Origin: Maylandia zebra
Taxonomy: Eukaryota; Chordata; Actinopteri; Cichliformes; Cichlidae
DNA: 64,000 nt
Assembly: GCF_041146795.1 (NCBI RefSeq)
Contig: NC_135170.1
Span: forward strand, 35,980,659-36,044,658
Reading direction: 5' to 3'
Shown: positions 33,461 to 44,355 of the stretch, in pieces
Layout: each line of letters opens with the position of its first letter
Position numbering within the stretch: the stretch's first letter is position 1
Made by a program: the position numbers and the translations under genes
Notes under the pieces: generated by a model
The model's input: only the letters and a program-made list of their open reading frames with translations
Told to the model about the DNA's origin: nothing
The model's database searches: none

Positions 33461-33836
33461 AGATAAGATAAGATAAGATAAGATAAGATAAGATAAGATA
33501 AGATAAGATAAGATAAGATAAGATAACCTTTATTAGTCCCACACGTGGGAAATTTGTTTTGTCACAGCAGGAAGTGGACAGTGCAAAAGTTATGAGGCAA
33601 AAATTAGAATACAATAAGAATAAATACAGTACACAACTGTACAGAATAGAATAAAATAAAATACTATATACAGTAGAATAAAATAAAATAAATATACAAT
33701 AAGATAAAAATAGAATACAAATACAAATACTATATACAACTGAGTAAAAATACAACGATGACAGAAAGGATTATTGCACTTAGTATTATTGCATATGTAT
33801 GGATGTGTGTGCTTGATCAGTTAAAGTCTTTATTAT
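33461..33836 (-). mobile_element. 3' end of a Rex1/CR1-like LINE with GATAA tail
   Basis: About 13 GATAA units (33461-33526) precede a 3' untranslated region nearly identical, in reverse, to 7000-7280. Only the last six codons (HNKDFN) and the stop remain of the coding region. It is a recent, severely 5'-truncated relative of the LINE at 4471-7324. Confidence 0.85.
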
Positions 33837-33837
33837 G

Positions 33838-34098
33838 GACCAGTTTTTGAGTGAGCTGTTGGGGGATTATAGTGTTGAATGCTGAACTGAAATCTATGAA
33901 CAGCATTCGAACATATGAGTCTTTTTTGTCCAGGTGTGTGAGTGCTGAGTGGAGTGCAGTGGAGATGGCATCATCGGTTGAGCGGTTGGGCCGATACGCA
34001 AACTGGAAGGGATCCAGGGAGGGGGGCAGGACAGTCTTGATGTGTTGCATGACTAGTCGTTCGAAGCACTTCATCAGGATGGGAGTAAGATGGGAGTA
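33838..34098 (-). mobile_element. CR1/Rex1-like reverse transcriptase fragment
   Basis: Encodes [40 protein letters not shown] and [20 protein letters not shown], the finger and first catalytic motif. It is joined in frame to the LINE tail on one side and to a Rex3-like fragment on the other, giving a chimeric 281-codon frame (33817-34662). Confidence 0.7.
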
Positions 34099-34099
34099 A

Positions 34100-35840
34100 G
34101 ACATCCCATACTCCTGAAGCACCTCCCACAGGACATGCCGAGAGACACGGTCGAATGCCTTCTCCAAGTCCACAAAACACATGTAGACTGGTTGGGCAAA
34201 CTCCCATGCACCCTCAAGTATCCTGGAGAGGATAAAGAGCTGGTCCAGTGTTCCGCGACCAGGACGAAAACCGCATTGTTCCTCCTGTATCCGAGGTTCG
34301 ACTAGCGGACGAACTCTCCTTTCCAGCACCCTGGCATAGACTTTCCCAGGGAGGCTGAGGAGTGTGATCCCCCTGTTGTTGGAACACACCCTCCGGTCAC
34401 CCTTTTTAAAGATGAGAGCCACCACCCCAGTCTGCCAGTCCAGAAGTACTGTCCCTGCTCTCCACCATTGCACAACATTGTAGAGGGATGTCAACCAAGA
34501 CAGCCCTACAACATCCAGAGCCTTCAGCAACTCAGGGTGAACCTCACCCACCCCAGTGGCCCTGCCACCAAGGAGTTGTTTAACTGCCTCAGGGACCTCG
34601 CCCCCGGAGATAGACGAGTCGTCTCCCTTGTCCCCAGACTCTGCCTTCTCCACAGAAGACATGCCAGTGGGATTAAGGAGGCCCTCAAAGTATTCCTTCT
34701 ACTGACTGACACTGTTCTCAGTTGAAGTCAGCAGTGCTCAACCCACACTAAACAGTGCAGGTAGAGCACCGCTTTCCCTTCCTGAGTTGCCTGATGGTTT
34801 GCCAGAACCTCTTTCAAGGCAGTTTAAAAGCCTTCAAAACCACACCTGAGTTTTTCCTGCAGCCACTGGCTGAGCTGCGTTCCGCTTGGCCTGTCGGTAC
34901 CTATTACCTGCCTCCAAACTCCCACATGCTAAACAAGAACAATAGAACTCAGTCTGGTGCCTTCCTTCACCTTTGGTGTCCACCATTTGGTTCGGGGGTT
35001 ACCACCACAACAGGCACCAACCAGCCCAGTGCAGCGGCTTCGGCAATTGAGGTGCTGAACATGGTCCATTCAAATTCAATGTCCTCAGTCTCCCTCGGGA
35101 TGGTGTTGAAGCTCTGCAGAGGTTTTAGCTTCTGCTGGGCATTCCCAGCACACCCTCACTGTACGTTTAGGTGTGCCAGCTCTGTCCAGCATCCTCCTCC
35201 ACCACCTGATCAAACTCACTGCCAGATGGTGATCAGTTGACAGCTCAGCCCCTCTCTTCACCTGAGTGTCCAGAACATATGGCTGCAGATCTGGTGATAC
35301 AATCACAAATCGATCATCCGCCTGTGGCCTAAGGTGTCACATCCACTTATGGACAACCTTATGTTCGAACACAGTGTTTTTTATGGCCAAACTCTGGTTT
35401 GCACAGAGGTCCAGTAACAAATCACTGCTCGGGTTCAGATCCGGGAGACCGTTCCTTCCCATCACGCCCCTCCAGGTCTTGCTGTCATTGCCCACATAAG
35501 TGTTGAAGTCTCCCAGTAGGACAGTAGAGTCTCCAGGTGGAACACCCTCAAGCATCCTGCCCAAGGACTCCAAGAAGTCTGGGTACTTTGAACTGCTATG
35601 CGATGATGACAGTCACAACCTGTTTCCTGACCTGAAGGCGCAGGGAACAAACCCTATTGTCCACTGGGAGAAACCCCAACATAAACCTCAAAAGTCTGAC
35701 AAAGGAGGACCCATCAACAGCAGCGCTGCAGTTTAACACTTCTTTATTGGCTTTCCAGCTGCCCTGCTCCTGTAGCACAGACACCACCCCCTCCTATGGT
35801 CCCTGCATGATCTTTAACAGGGGAGACATGATTAGATGAT
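34100..35840 (-). mobile_element. Rex3/RTE-like LINE fragment (endonuclease to reverse transcriptase)
   Basis: From right to left on the minus strand: endonuclease pieces with [20 protein letters not shown] and HKVVHKWM (35573-35337), YVLDTQVKRGAELSTDHHLA (35306-35085), then the linker FSTSIAEAAA near 35040. The reverse transcriptase start follows, with [51 protein letters not shown] and [18 protein letters not shown] (34662-34100). The element ends abruptly after the first catalytic aspartate region. Several frame changes make it inactive. The Rex3 name is from motif recall. Confidence 0.7.
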
Positions 35841-35849
35841 GGGGTCAGG

Positions 35850-36200
35850 TGTTTGAGTCAGCCTCCCCAACACCACACTCTGAACCCACTGCTGAACTCA
35901 CCCCTCCCCTGCAGCTGAGCCACAATCCACATCCTGCCACATACCCGACAGCCCGAGAGGTATTAGATTACATGCATAATTACAAACAGCCTGCTCGCTC
36001 TAACACTACATCAAATAACCGTGATCTCATTTGGTTACCCATTGCTAGCTGGAAGGCCTCAAAGCCGAAGCTGGCTGCAAAAACAAATTCTTCCTGATTA
36101 TTGAACTGTGTTTTGATTCTCTGCCCACATCCTTCAAGGTCACCTGCGTTGGCTGGAGGATTGTTGACTTTTGCTTAAAACTAGGTGAAAAGACACTCTC
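35850..36200. other. no gene recognised
   Basis: A short frame at 35849-36097 is compositionally plausible (proline- and alanine-rich start, then WLPIASWKASKPK). It has no recognised domain or splice context and is probably further repeat debris. Confidence 0.35.
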
Positions 36201-36217
36201 TCTTCAGCTGATACAGG

Positions 36218-36220
<3 letters not shown>

Positions 36221-36255
<35 letters not shown>

Positions 36256-36336
36256 ACAGACACACAGACACACACACACACACACAGACACACACACACA
36301 CACACAGACACACACACACAGACACACAGACACACA

Positions 36337-36383
<47 letters not shown>

Positions 36384-36386
36384 ACA

Positions 36387-36419
<33 letters not shown>
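36221..36419. repeat. CA microsatellite with interspersed CAGACA units
   Basis: About 200 bases of CA repeat in which GA interruptions recur at regular spacings (CACACAGA octamers in runs). The Cys/Val-rich frames on the minus strand are artefacts of this repeat. Confidence 0.95.
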
Positions 36420-36421
<2 letters not shown>

Positions 36422-36689
36422 ACACTCCTCCCCCCTCCAAATGCTTCCGAAGCACGTCCTTTATGTTTTAAGTTGTGAAGATTCAGGTACTGTTTTTGTT
36501 TTGTTTGGGTTTTTTGTAAAAGTGATAGAATGATGCGTACGACATTAACAATACACTTAACATTAAAAGAAAATCTTGTGACAATAAATGAACATTTTTC
36601 TCATGAACTTTCTGAAAATTCAAGACAGTGGCTAATTTTAGGAAAGTCACCAACTTTACATACATCTATTTATATAAAATTTGTCACTC

Positions 36690-37560
36690 ATCTTGTGGGC
36701 TTCTGTGGGCCTCTGTCAAAGGCCTGGGAGCTTCAGGGTCCTGTGCAGTATCTGTGATATTCCTACAACTGTGCTCTTATGTACAGAGATCTTGGATGTT
36801 GTTCGTTGGGTCTGGTGGAGCCACTTGCCCAGATTGGGGGGTATTGCCCCAAGTGCTTTGATTGCCACTGGGACCACTGTTACCTTCACCCTCAACATCT
36901 TCTCAGGCTCCTTACTGAGCTCTTGGTACTTCTCAGGCTCCTCATGTTCTTTCTTTCTGATGTTGCTATTACTCGGTATAGCTACATCTGTCACTACAGC
37001 CATCTTTCTCTACTTGTCCACCGCTACGATGTCTGGCTGGTTAGCCATCACCAGTTTGTATCTCTGTATCTGGAAGTCCTAAAAGATCATTCTCAACACC
37101 CTAGGTGGTGGGAAGCCCTTGGGTCTCTGGTCTCTGGGCCCAGAGCTCAGTCTGCTCTGGCGTAGCTGGCTGCCAGTGGAGCCTGTGGGCTGCTGGGTGA
37201 CCCCCTACCCTTCCAGTCCATTGGTAGGTTTTCTTGATATCAGCCACTTCCTCTATCTGCTGGTGGTACATTTCATGCAGGGGTCTGTCCTTCCAAAAGG
37301 GTTCATGTTCTTGCTCCTCTTTTTTCTCAGGCATCTGTTGCCTGAAGTATTCACTGAGCACACTATCAGTAGTGGCTTCTTCCTGATGTACTTATGAAAC
37401 TTTGTTGTCTCATCCTAGATGGTGGTTTTGACACTCACTAGTCCTTAGCCCCCTTCCTTCCACTTAGTGTACAGTCTCAGGCTGCTGGACTTGGGTTGAA
37501 ACCCTCCATGCATGGTAAGGAACATTCTTGTTTTACTGTCAGTGGATTCTCACTCACTTG
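36690..37560 (-). mobile_element. C-terminal part of a LINE with restriction-like endonuclease (R2/R4/NeSL group)
   Basis: The minus strand encodes RPLHEMYHQQIEEVADIKKT then YQW (37361-37101) and, after a gap, MAVVTDVAIPSNSNIRKKEH, KYQELSKEPE, VKVTVVPVAIKALGAIPPNL and SQILHRTLKLPGL (37003-36716). The VxDVAIPxDSNIRKKExEKxxKY pattern is the C-terminal nuclease of LINEs that lack the usual N-terminal endonuclease. The zinc-knuckle region between the two blocks is deleted. Family placement within the group is uncertain. Confidence 0.6.
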
Positions 37561-37639
37561 GACGAGTGACGAAACGTTTCTCCCATTGAAAACGTTACGT
37601 CCAGATGAACAGACTTACTTACCTGGACGATTGAGAAGG

Positions 37640-38170
37640 CATTGCTGCCATTGAGTTTCAATCCATTGAAAATATTTTTCTTGCAACTGATTGTGGACTC
37701 TTCACCATCATTTTCATTCTCTATGACCACACTACAGCTTTTGATACAACTTCCCACCGCGCCATTTTTATAATTTATCGCCTACGTCTCTGCAATATTT
37801 TTAAAAAAATACAACATTCAGCTTCACTGTTATCACTGTTACCCAGATGACACCCAGCTCTATTTGTCTTCTAAAACAACTACTATACTCCCACCCACAT
37901 TCACTTCTGTTTAAATAAAATTAAACTTTGGTTTACATACATTCTTAAACTTAATGGCAATACAAGTGACTTAGTTCCTTTTGGCACCAAATTTATACCA
38001 TCTAAATCTAACGTGATCTTTTAATAACTCAGTTGTCATATCTTCCCTTTAGCTTGAGAGTCTGAGTGTCATCCTTACCTTCATCGCGAACATAAACAAT
38101 ATAACCCAGTCTGCCTATCTTCATCTTTGCAATATTAATGCCCTTCATTCCTCACTCACTGAGCAGGGTC
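37640..38170 (+). mobile_element. degraded LINE reverse transcriptase fragment
   Basis: Broken frames contain a degraded first catalytic region, [16 protein letters not shown] (a YADD-region relative), and near 38060-38150 a form of the AYLHLCNINALHSSL C-terminal block. It is strongly diverged from the L2-like copies and is an old copy. Confidence 0.5.
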
Positions 38171-38376
38171 CACGCTCACAGGTGCCGCTAATCAGGTGCC
38201 TAATTGTCATCACCTGGGGTACCAGATGCTCAACACAAGAAATAGGAAAAAAACAAAACACAAATGTGGCACCATTTAAGGGGAAAAAACATGTTATCCC
38301 AGAATAATCAAACCACAGTTTATTTCAGAATTTTTAAAATGTGTTATATTTCTGTGTTTGCTATATGTGTACATAT

Positions 38377-38502
38377 TAGTGCTGTCAACATTAATCTCGT
38401 TAGAATGATGTTAACGCCATGCACAGGGCGATCCGAGATTTGCCGCGTTAATGCGGTTATGGCGTTAACGTCATTCTAACGAGATTAACGCTGACAGCAC
38501 TA
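38377..38502. mobile_element. 126-bp hAT-type MITE with perfect 8-bp target duplication
   Basis: The ends TAGTGCTGTCAACATTAATC and its near-perfect inverted partner (GATTAACGCTGACAGCACTA) extend inward past CTCGTTAGAATGA for more than 40 bp. The element is flanked by GTACATAT at 38369-38376 and 38503-38510. It sits 300 bases before the GIMAP exon at 38806. Confidence 0.85.
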
Positions 38503-38805
38503 GTACATATTTATTATCAGAATGATCTTCAATAACCTACAGCGCATGTTAAAACATCTTAAGGCAATCAGGTCGGACAATGATGGAATTCAGTGGGCGT
38601 TTAATTTTAACATGTTTAGATTTTAGAATTTTTACATCAAAGCAAATTCTTGAGTTTACAAAAAATATACTGCACTAGTGCACTTTAAAGTCTGATTAAT
38701 GACTTCTGGATGAAACATTTGGGTGCATGTTGTGTCTAAGTGTTAAAAATGTATTTGTCAGGTTTGAGTAAGACCGGCTAATTCTCACTGACGTTCTTCC
38801 AACAG

Positions 38806-39620
38806 GTGAGCTGAGGATCGTCCTGTATGGACAGCGTGGACAGGGTAAAAGTACTCTAGGAGGCATCATCCTGGGCAACAGAGAAATATTCACTTCTGAT
38901 AAGGACTCAAAGAAGTGCCGTAAGGAAAGAAAGACCATCACGGGTCGAGACGTGGTTGTTGTTGACACTCCAGGTCTGTTTAAAGTAGCTGATGATGGAG
39001 AGGAAGTGGTGGAAGAGATCAAGCGGTCCATCAAACATGCTGAACCTGGTCCTCATGTGTTCCTGTTCGTGGAGAGGTTTAAAGAGATCTCACAAGAGAA
39101 ATTAGACGCACTGAAGACTTTTCAGGACACGTTTGGTAAACAGGCAGTGGACTACACTATAGTGGTGTTCACCACTAAAAGGAAGGAAATCGACGCCGCT
39201 TTCATGCAGGAAACACTGAAATCCCTCAGAAGATTAACCGATCAGTTCCAGCAAAGATACTTTGTTTTTAACATTAGAGACGAACAACAAGGGTCTCAAC
39301 TCGACGAGCTGCTGGGGATTATAAACAAGATGACGGGAGAAAAATGTCAACCTTTCTACACGTCTAAGATGCTCCAGGAGGCTGAGGAAGCTCTGAAAAC
39401 ACGAAAGGAAACAAAACCAAAGCCAGAAGAAGAGTGGCGCTCTTTTTATGACCGGTGTGGTTTGATTGGAATGGCTGTCGGCTGTGCAGCAGGGTATTTT
39501 ATTTGTGGTGGCGAGCTGACGCCTACAACAGGAGCTGGGGTTGGAGCTGTAGTTGGTATGATGCTGTTCGTGGGAATAGCGTTTTTAGGCGTACTTGCTA
39601 AAATTAAACTTCAGGCATGA
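38806..39620 (+). CDS. GTPase IMAP-family protein (AIG1 domain exon)
   Basis: The acceptor CTTCCAACAG opens a phase-1 exon that runs to a TGA at 39618-39620. Joined to the exon at 28024 the product is 293 residues. The AIG1 domain has GQRGQGKST as P-loop (residues 31-39 of that product), VVDTPGLF as G3 (about 74-81), EPGPHVFLFV (about 102-111), VVFTTKRKE in place of the usual TRKxD G4, and RYFVFNIRDE near G5. The last 55 residues are Gly-rich and hydrophobic (GMAVGCAAGYFICGGEL, then GAGVGAVVGMMLFVGIAF), a likely membrane hairpin or anchor. Such proteins are GTP-binding regulators of lymphocyte survival and membrane dynamics in vertebrates. Which first exon is used is not proven. Confidence 0.88.
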
Positions 39621-39754
39621 TGCAGATAGATTTCAGACAGCGTCAGTGATTTTGTTGCTTACGCTGATCAGACCAAATCTAAAATCTAGAAAATCATAAA
39701 GGGGAAATCATGGTGGTTGTAGGTTTAGTTATTTTAGTTAATGTTTTCATGATT

Positions 39755-40135
39755 TTTACGCTGCAATAGGTGTAGCCTGCTGCGTGCTTCCCATCACGCA
39801 CTGACTGTTTCTTCCTTACTCACCATGTGTTTATACACCTCTGCATTGGTTCTTATTAATCTCTGGCTCTCTTTCACAGCATGTCTTCATCCTGTCTTCC
39901 TTCCTTCTTCCCCAACCAATCACAGCAGATGGCCCCGCCCCTCCCTGAGCCTGGTTCTGCTGGAGGTTTCTTCCTGTTAAAAGGGAGTTTTTCCTTCCTA
40001 CTGTCTCATTGAGGGTCATATGATTGTTGGGGTTTTCTCTGTATAATGTGAGGATCTTTTCTGTACAGTATAAAGAACCCTGAGACAACAGTTTTTGTCA
40101 TTTGGTGTAAAATAAATAAAATTGAACTGAACTGA
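39755..40135 (+). mobile_element. L2-like LINE 3' untranslated region
   Basis: CAATAGGTGTAGCCTGCTGC, then CCTGAGCCTGGTTCTGCTGG, GTTAAAAGGGAGTTTTTCCT and a final AATAAATAAAATTGAACTGA are the L2-like 3' end. It directly follows the GIMAP exon and might supply part of its 3' UTR. Truncated copy. Confidence 0.7.
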
Positions 40136-40374
40136 AAATCACAACAACAGCTGCCTCAAGGTGCTGGTGTTATTAAAAGTGATTTGTCACATACCAAATG
40201 GACCAATACCCAACAAGACCAACAAGTTACTGTATCTACAAATTCAGTAAAGAACTGTAATAGTGACCAACCACAAATGGAGAGCTATGTCCACAGAATG
40301 ATCACAGTGGGTGTGGTTCAGCACCATCGCGGCCAGCATCATTCACAAGCGAACCATGAGAAGTGGGCCAGTTT

Positions 40375-40859
40375 TGGGTTTAAGAAATAAGAGATTAAAG
40401 TGAAAGTTTTACAAACATGTTTAACGCCGACGTCTGTCAGTACCGAAGATTACGTCATGTGGTTGGTTGAGGGCTGTGTGGCAGCTCCTAGAGTCAGTCC
40501 TCATTCACAAAGTGCTCTACAAACACGAACGTTACGGCTAACAGCTGGATTTTCCCGTTTGAGTGCAGCAAGCAAACAGCAAACAGCCACTTACTGCTAA
40601 AGAGACAGAGTGAAAGTGGACTGCACATTTAACATAAACTCATTGTTGCAGCACTAAAGTGATCCCATGAAAAGTAGTTTTAGTTTTAATGTCCTCATTT
40701 TCCTCTGAGTTAGCAATCTGTCACTAGTTAGCTAACATGAACTAATGTAAATCTATTAGCCCCAACAAACCAGCCAACCGGGTGATGTCGCGTACTGACA
40801 GAAGATGGTGCTAAACATGGCTTTAAACTTTAGGTTTAAGCACTTATTTCTTAAACCCA
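40375..40859 (+). mobile_element. long-inverted-repeat element, copy A (about 485 bp)
   Basis: Its left arm (GGGTTTAAGAAATAAG, then AACATGTTTAACGCCGACGT, CTGTCAGTAC, GGTTGGTTG) reappears inverted at the right arm (CCAACCGGGTGATGT, GTACTGACAG, AACATGGCTTTAAACTTTAG, CTTATTTCTTAAACCC). Arms are roughly 100 bp and imperfect. A second copy lies inverted at 57640-58113. No coding sequence; superfamily unknown, no clear target duplication. Confidence 0.6.
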
Positions 40860-40869
40860 GCTTAACACA

Positions 40870-41965
40870 CAGAGTTACGTCTATGTCAGTTTCTGAGAGC
40901 AGGGCTCAGTGGTGTATATTAGCCTTTATATGCGTAGTGTTTCATGTCTCCTTTAAGGTTTGAGTTTTGTATGAGCCACATGTTAATAAAAAACTAGATG
41001 TTAGATTCAGATGATGTTTCTAATATTTTGGCTTTACGATGTTTCCTCTTGTGAGTCTGAAACAACTGAAACAGGATAAAAACAGGTGAAGCCCAACTCT
41101 GGATCTGCTGCAGTGACCTGCTGGATGCTAAGTGAACTTTTATCTTCATTAACCTGTGACTGCTTTCACATCCAGTGGTGATCTGTGAGATAACACACAG
41201 TAATGTCTTTAAATGTCTTTTTGTGTGTTGGACAGATCGGTAATCTATCAGTTTGATCAGGTTAGATCCTGTTGGCCGTCACAGACTCTGTTCTACATTC
41301 ATACAGTTTGTTCTCATTTTAAAGGATTTTTGGGTTTCAGGGTTGTTAGGGAGTTTTTATTGTTTTATTTGCTTATGCTTCAAAAGTTATGTTACACATA
41401 TTTCACCAGACACAGTTTTCTGTAGAAACGGGAAGCTGACCCTGTGACACTGGCATTTACCGCAAGAGACCAATACAGAAATACATATCCGCAGAAGTTG
41501 ACTTGCATTATATTATTCTTAGAAATTGACTTGCAACACACATACTTTGTGACACACACACACACAGACAGCATCAGGACCTGCGTAACAGGAAATGTGA
41601 TTATATTTGCATATTAACGATGTAACCTATAAAAATAAACGAATACTGCAGTTCGGTGTGATTTGCTCTGAGCTTTTCACCCGTGCAGCACGTTAACCTA
41701 CACAAGTGTCTCAGTGTTGTTTATTCACCTGACTGTTTGTTAACTGTAAATCTCTGACAAGGGTTTTCTTGTGTTTGTTCTCCTGGATAAACTCCATGTT
41801 CTCACTTTAGGAGTTTCTACAGGACTGTTTCCTGATACAAATGCAAATGTGTGCTTCAGCTTCAGTGCAGACGGTTTTCACATGTTTGTGGATGGAAACA
41901 CTTCGGTGTCTTAAACCTGTATATAGATATAATGCATTACCCATACTCACATACACATGTAATTT
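40870..41965. other. no gene recognised
   Basis: A/T-rich DNA left of the tandem array. Frames at 41213-41447 lack motifs. Confidence 0.4.
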
Positions 41966-42925
41966 CTCTATGCTGCACTTTGCACATATCTAACGTTCTT
42001 AAATGAACTTGTAGATCAAACTTTTTACTTCTCTAAAGTAGCAACAACCTTTGATACCAGTTTAATCATCAACAGATAATCAAACAATCATATTGCTCTG
42101 TGTTGCTCTCAGTACGTTGAGCAGCTGCCACATGTCTTCCCCTCTCTCTCTCTGACCCTGCTTTCCTGTCCTCTCTACGCTGTTTCTATGCAATAAATAA
42201 AAAAAAAAGGTCCAATCTGACAGAGAGGAGAATGATAAGAAACTATTTAAATAAAGGCTTTGTAATACTGCTGGCTCGGTGTCTGTCTGTTCTCTTGTGA
42301 TCATTTTTATTACCACAAATATAAAAACATCTCCACTTTGGTCCGGTCTGTGGGAAGGACAGGGTCCAGAAGTCTTGTGCTTTGTTCAGATGCAGGTTTG
42401 CAAAGCTGCATCTGAAACCAAACAAGCCATGTTTGTTCAGTCTGTTTCTAATTGTACTGCCATGAACTTTAACCTTTAACGTGCTAACTGAGGGTTAGAG
42501 AGCCTGAGCTGGAGCTCTTGAGTTTGTTGCAATTTCACTGAACATTACATGGCCTGAACTTGGAAAATTAAGACTTGAATACTCCGAAATACGACAGAAA
42601 GTGTCAGTGTCCCTTTGACACTAAGCTTTAAAAGGAGATAACAAACACTCCACGTGTTGGCAGTGCTCGAGTATTTGCTCGAGTGGTTATCAGTCTCTTC
42701 TGAGGAACTGAGGAAGGGCTCGTTAAAGGAGTCATGCACATGATATAAAAGTCTTACTGATACAGCAGTCATAAAACAAACATTGAAAGTAAAAAATAAA
42801 TGCTGCGTTAGCATGAATCAGAATCCAAAGACTGTGATGTCCCCGGGGGAAACTGCTTTGTTCCAGAAGCTCAATGAAAAAACATGAAAGACAGAAAAAT
42901 GTAAACTCTTAAAAATAAGATCATC

Positions 42926-43330
42926 ATCAATGTTCCCTCTAAGCTGCGCACTGCTACACGCTCTCTGCGCACAGAAAATCTGCGTTGCGCACAACAACAA
43001 CAAAAAAGTCTCACCTGAATTGAAATTAACATTAAAACTTTAACAATCATGTTTTGCAGTGTCAGTCAGTGACTGGCTGCTCCCGTATGGGATCAGAACG
43101 ATGCCGCCTTATCCCGTAGTCCAGCCAATCACGCGATTCACATTTGTATATACGCAGCTAATCAACGTGGTTGACAGGCTGTGACAGCGTCCTTATGTGC
43201 GACACCGGTGTTTTAGCAAAGCGGCTGATGTGGAGTGAAGCCACGTTAATGACAACGTGCACAACCATTGGAGATGTGAGCAGGACAGACGGAACAACTG
43301 AAAGTGTGGACTTTATAGCAGTTTTTAAAT
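42926..43330 (+). repeat. dispersed repeat starting CAATGTTCCCTCTAAGCTGC (copies in tandem units 1 and 2)
   Basis: The block contains CGCACTGCTACACGCTCTCT, ATGGGATCAGAACGATGCCG, TTATCCCGTAGTCCAGCC and CGTCCTTATGTGCGACACCG. Its second copy is at 45516-45920, and an inverted, diverged copy lies at 61190-61490. A shorter CAATGTTCCCTCTAATG start occurs at 60181. Class unknown. Confidence 0.6.
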
Positions 43331-43959
43331 TGTGTTGATCGGCCACGTAAAACCAGAGTTATGATAAAAATATCATTCATTTTTTATCAATATAGAAATG
43401 TGGGATGGTTCCCACATCGCAATTCCAAACACTAGGATCACCCCTGCCCCACAGCCGACACCCACACATCTTATATACACACACAGACAAAGACAATCCA
43501 CAACTCTTACATGTTGACTGCTTGGCCGTCACCTAAGGATTTACATCCCCGATGAGCAGAAGGAGTCTCATCTTTTTAACGTCTCCCATGAACTAACAAT
43601 GGCCTCACTGTGTGTGCATATATGTGTGATAGAGCATAAGGCCCATCTGTAGTGCACATGCATACAACTAAATGAGAAAGTGATATTACTATTAGTAAAG
43701 TGATATGATTAAAATATGTGATTAATGCACGAATAAAGAAATCTGCCAGTACAATATTTATGATGTAAGACAGGAAATTTTGGGTGTTTCTCTGCAAAAC
43801 TGCTGTGAAGTTGCACACTACTTAAAAGTACTTGTGCAGTACTTCAATTTACTTATAGTATAAATATTTCATGTTCTCCTGTATTCTAATGTGCCTACTG
43901 TTAAGTAGTTGTAAGTTAATATAATTCCATCATCATTTCAAATAAAATATATTGAAATA

Positions 43960-44118
43960 CAATTTAGAATTGTACATAATCTGTACATAGTGATTCCCAC
44001 CTTTTATCCTAACCCCTATCTGTATGTAATCTGCTCTTATTGCACTCCTGATTAGATGCAAACTGTATTTCATTACCCTGTATTCATGTGTGATGACAAT
44101 AAAGTCTAATCCTAACCA
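43960..44118 (+). mobile_element. LINE-type 3' end within the tandem unit
   Basis: ACTGTATTTCATTACCCTGT and TGATGACAATAAAGTCTAAT form a common fish LINE 3' terminus (AATAAAG followed by TCTAATCC units). A second copy is at 46554-46712 in tandem unit 2. Confidence 0.5.
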
Positions 44119-44129
44119 AGCCCTTAGTG

Positions 44130-44355
44130 CAGGGGTCCCCAATCCCAGTCCACGAGGGCCGGTGTCCTGCAGCTTTTAGATCTCACCCTGGGTCAACACA
44201 CCTGAATCACATGATTAGTTCATTGCCAGGCCTCTGGAGAACTTCAAGACACGTTGAGGAGGTCATTTATCCATTTAAATCTGCTGTGATGGATCAAGGA
44301 CACGTCTAAAACCTGCAGGGACACCGGCCCTCGTGGACTGGGATTGGGGACCCCT
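44130..44355. mobile_element. hAT-type MITE in tandem copy 1 (right duplication lost)
   Basis: Same element as 46724-46950. Here the right flank has a 21-bp deletion relative to copy 2 that removes the last base and the right CCTTAGTG duplication. Confidence 0.8.

Noticed and set aside
36140-36423. Cys/Val-rich minus-strand frames of 71-91 codons
   Set aside because: They are translations of the CA/GACA microsatellite; the frames alternate C and V only because of the dinucleotide repeat.
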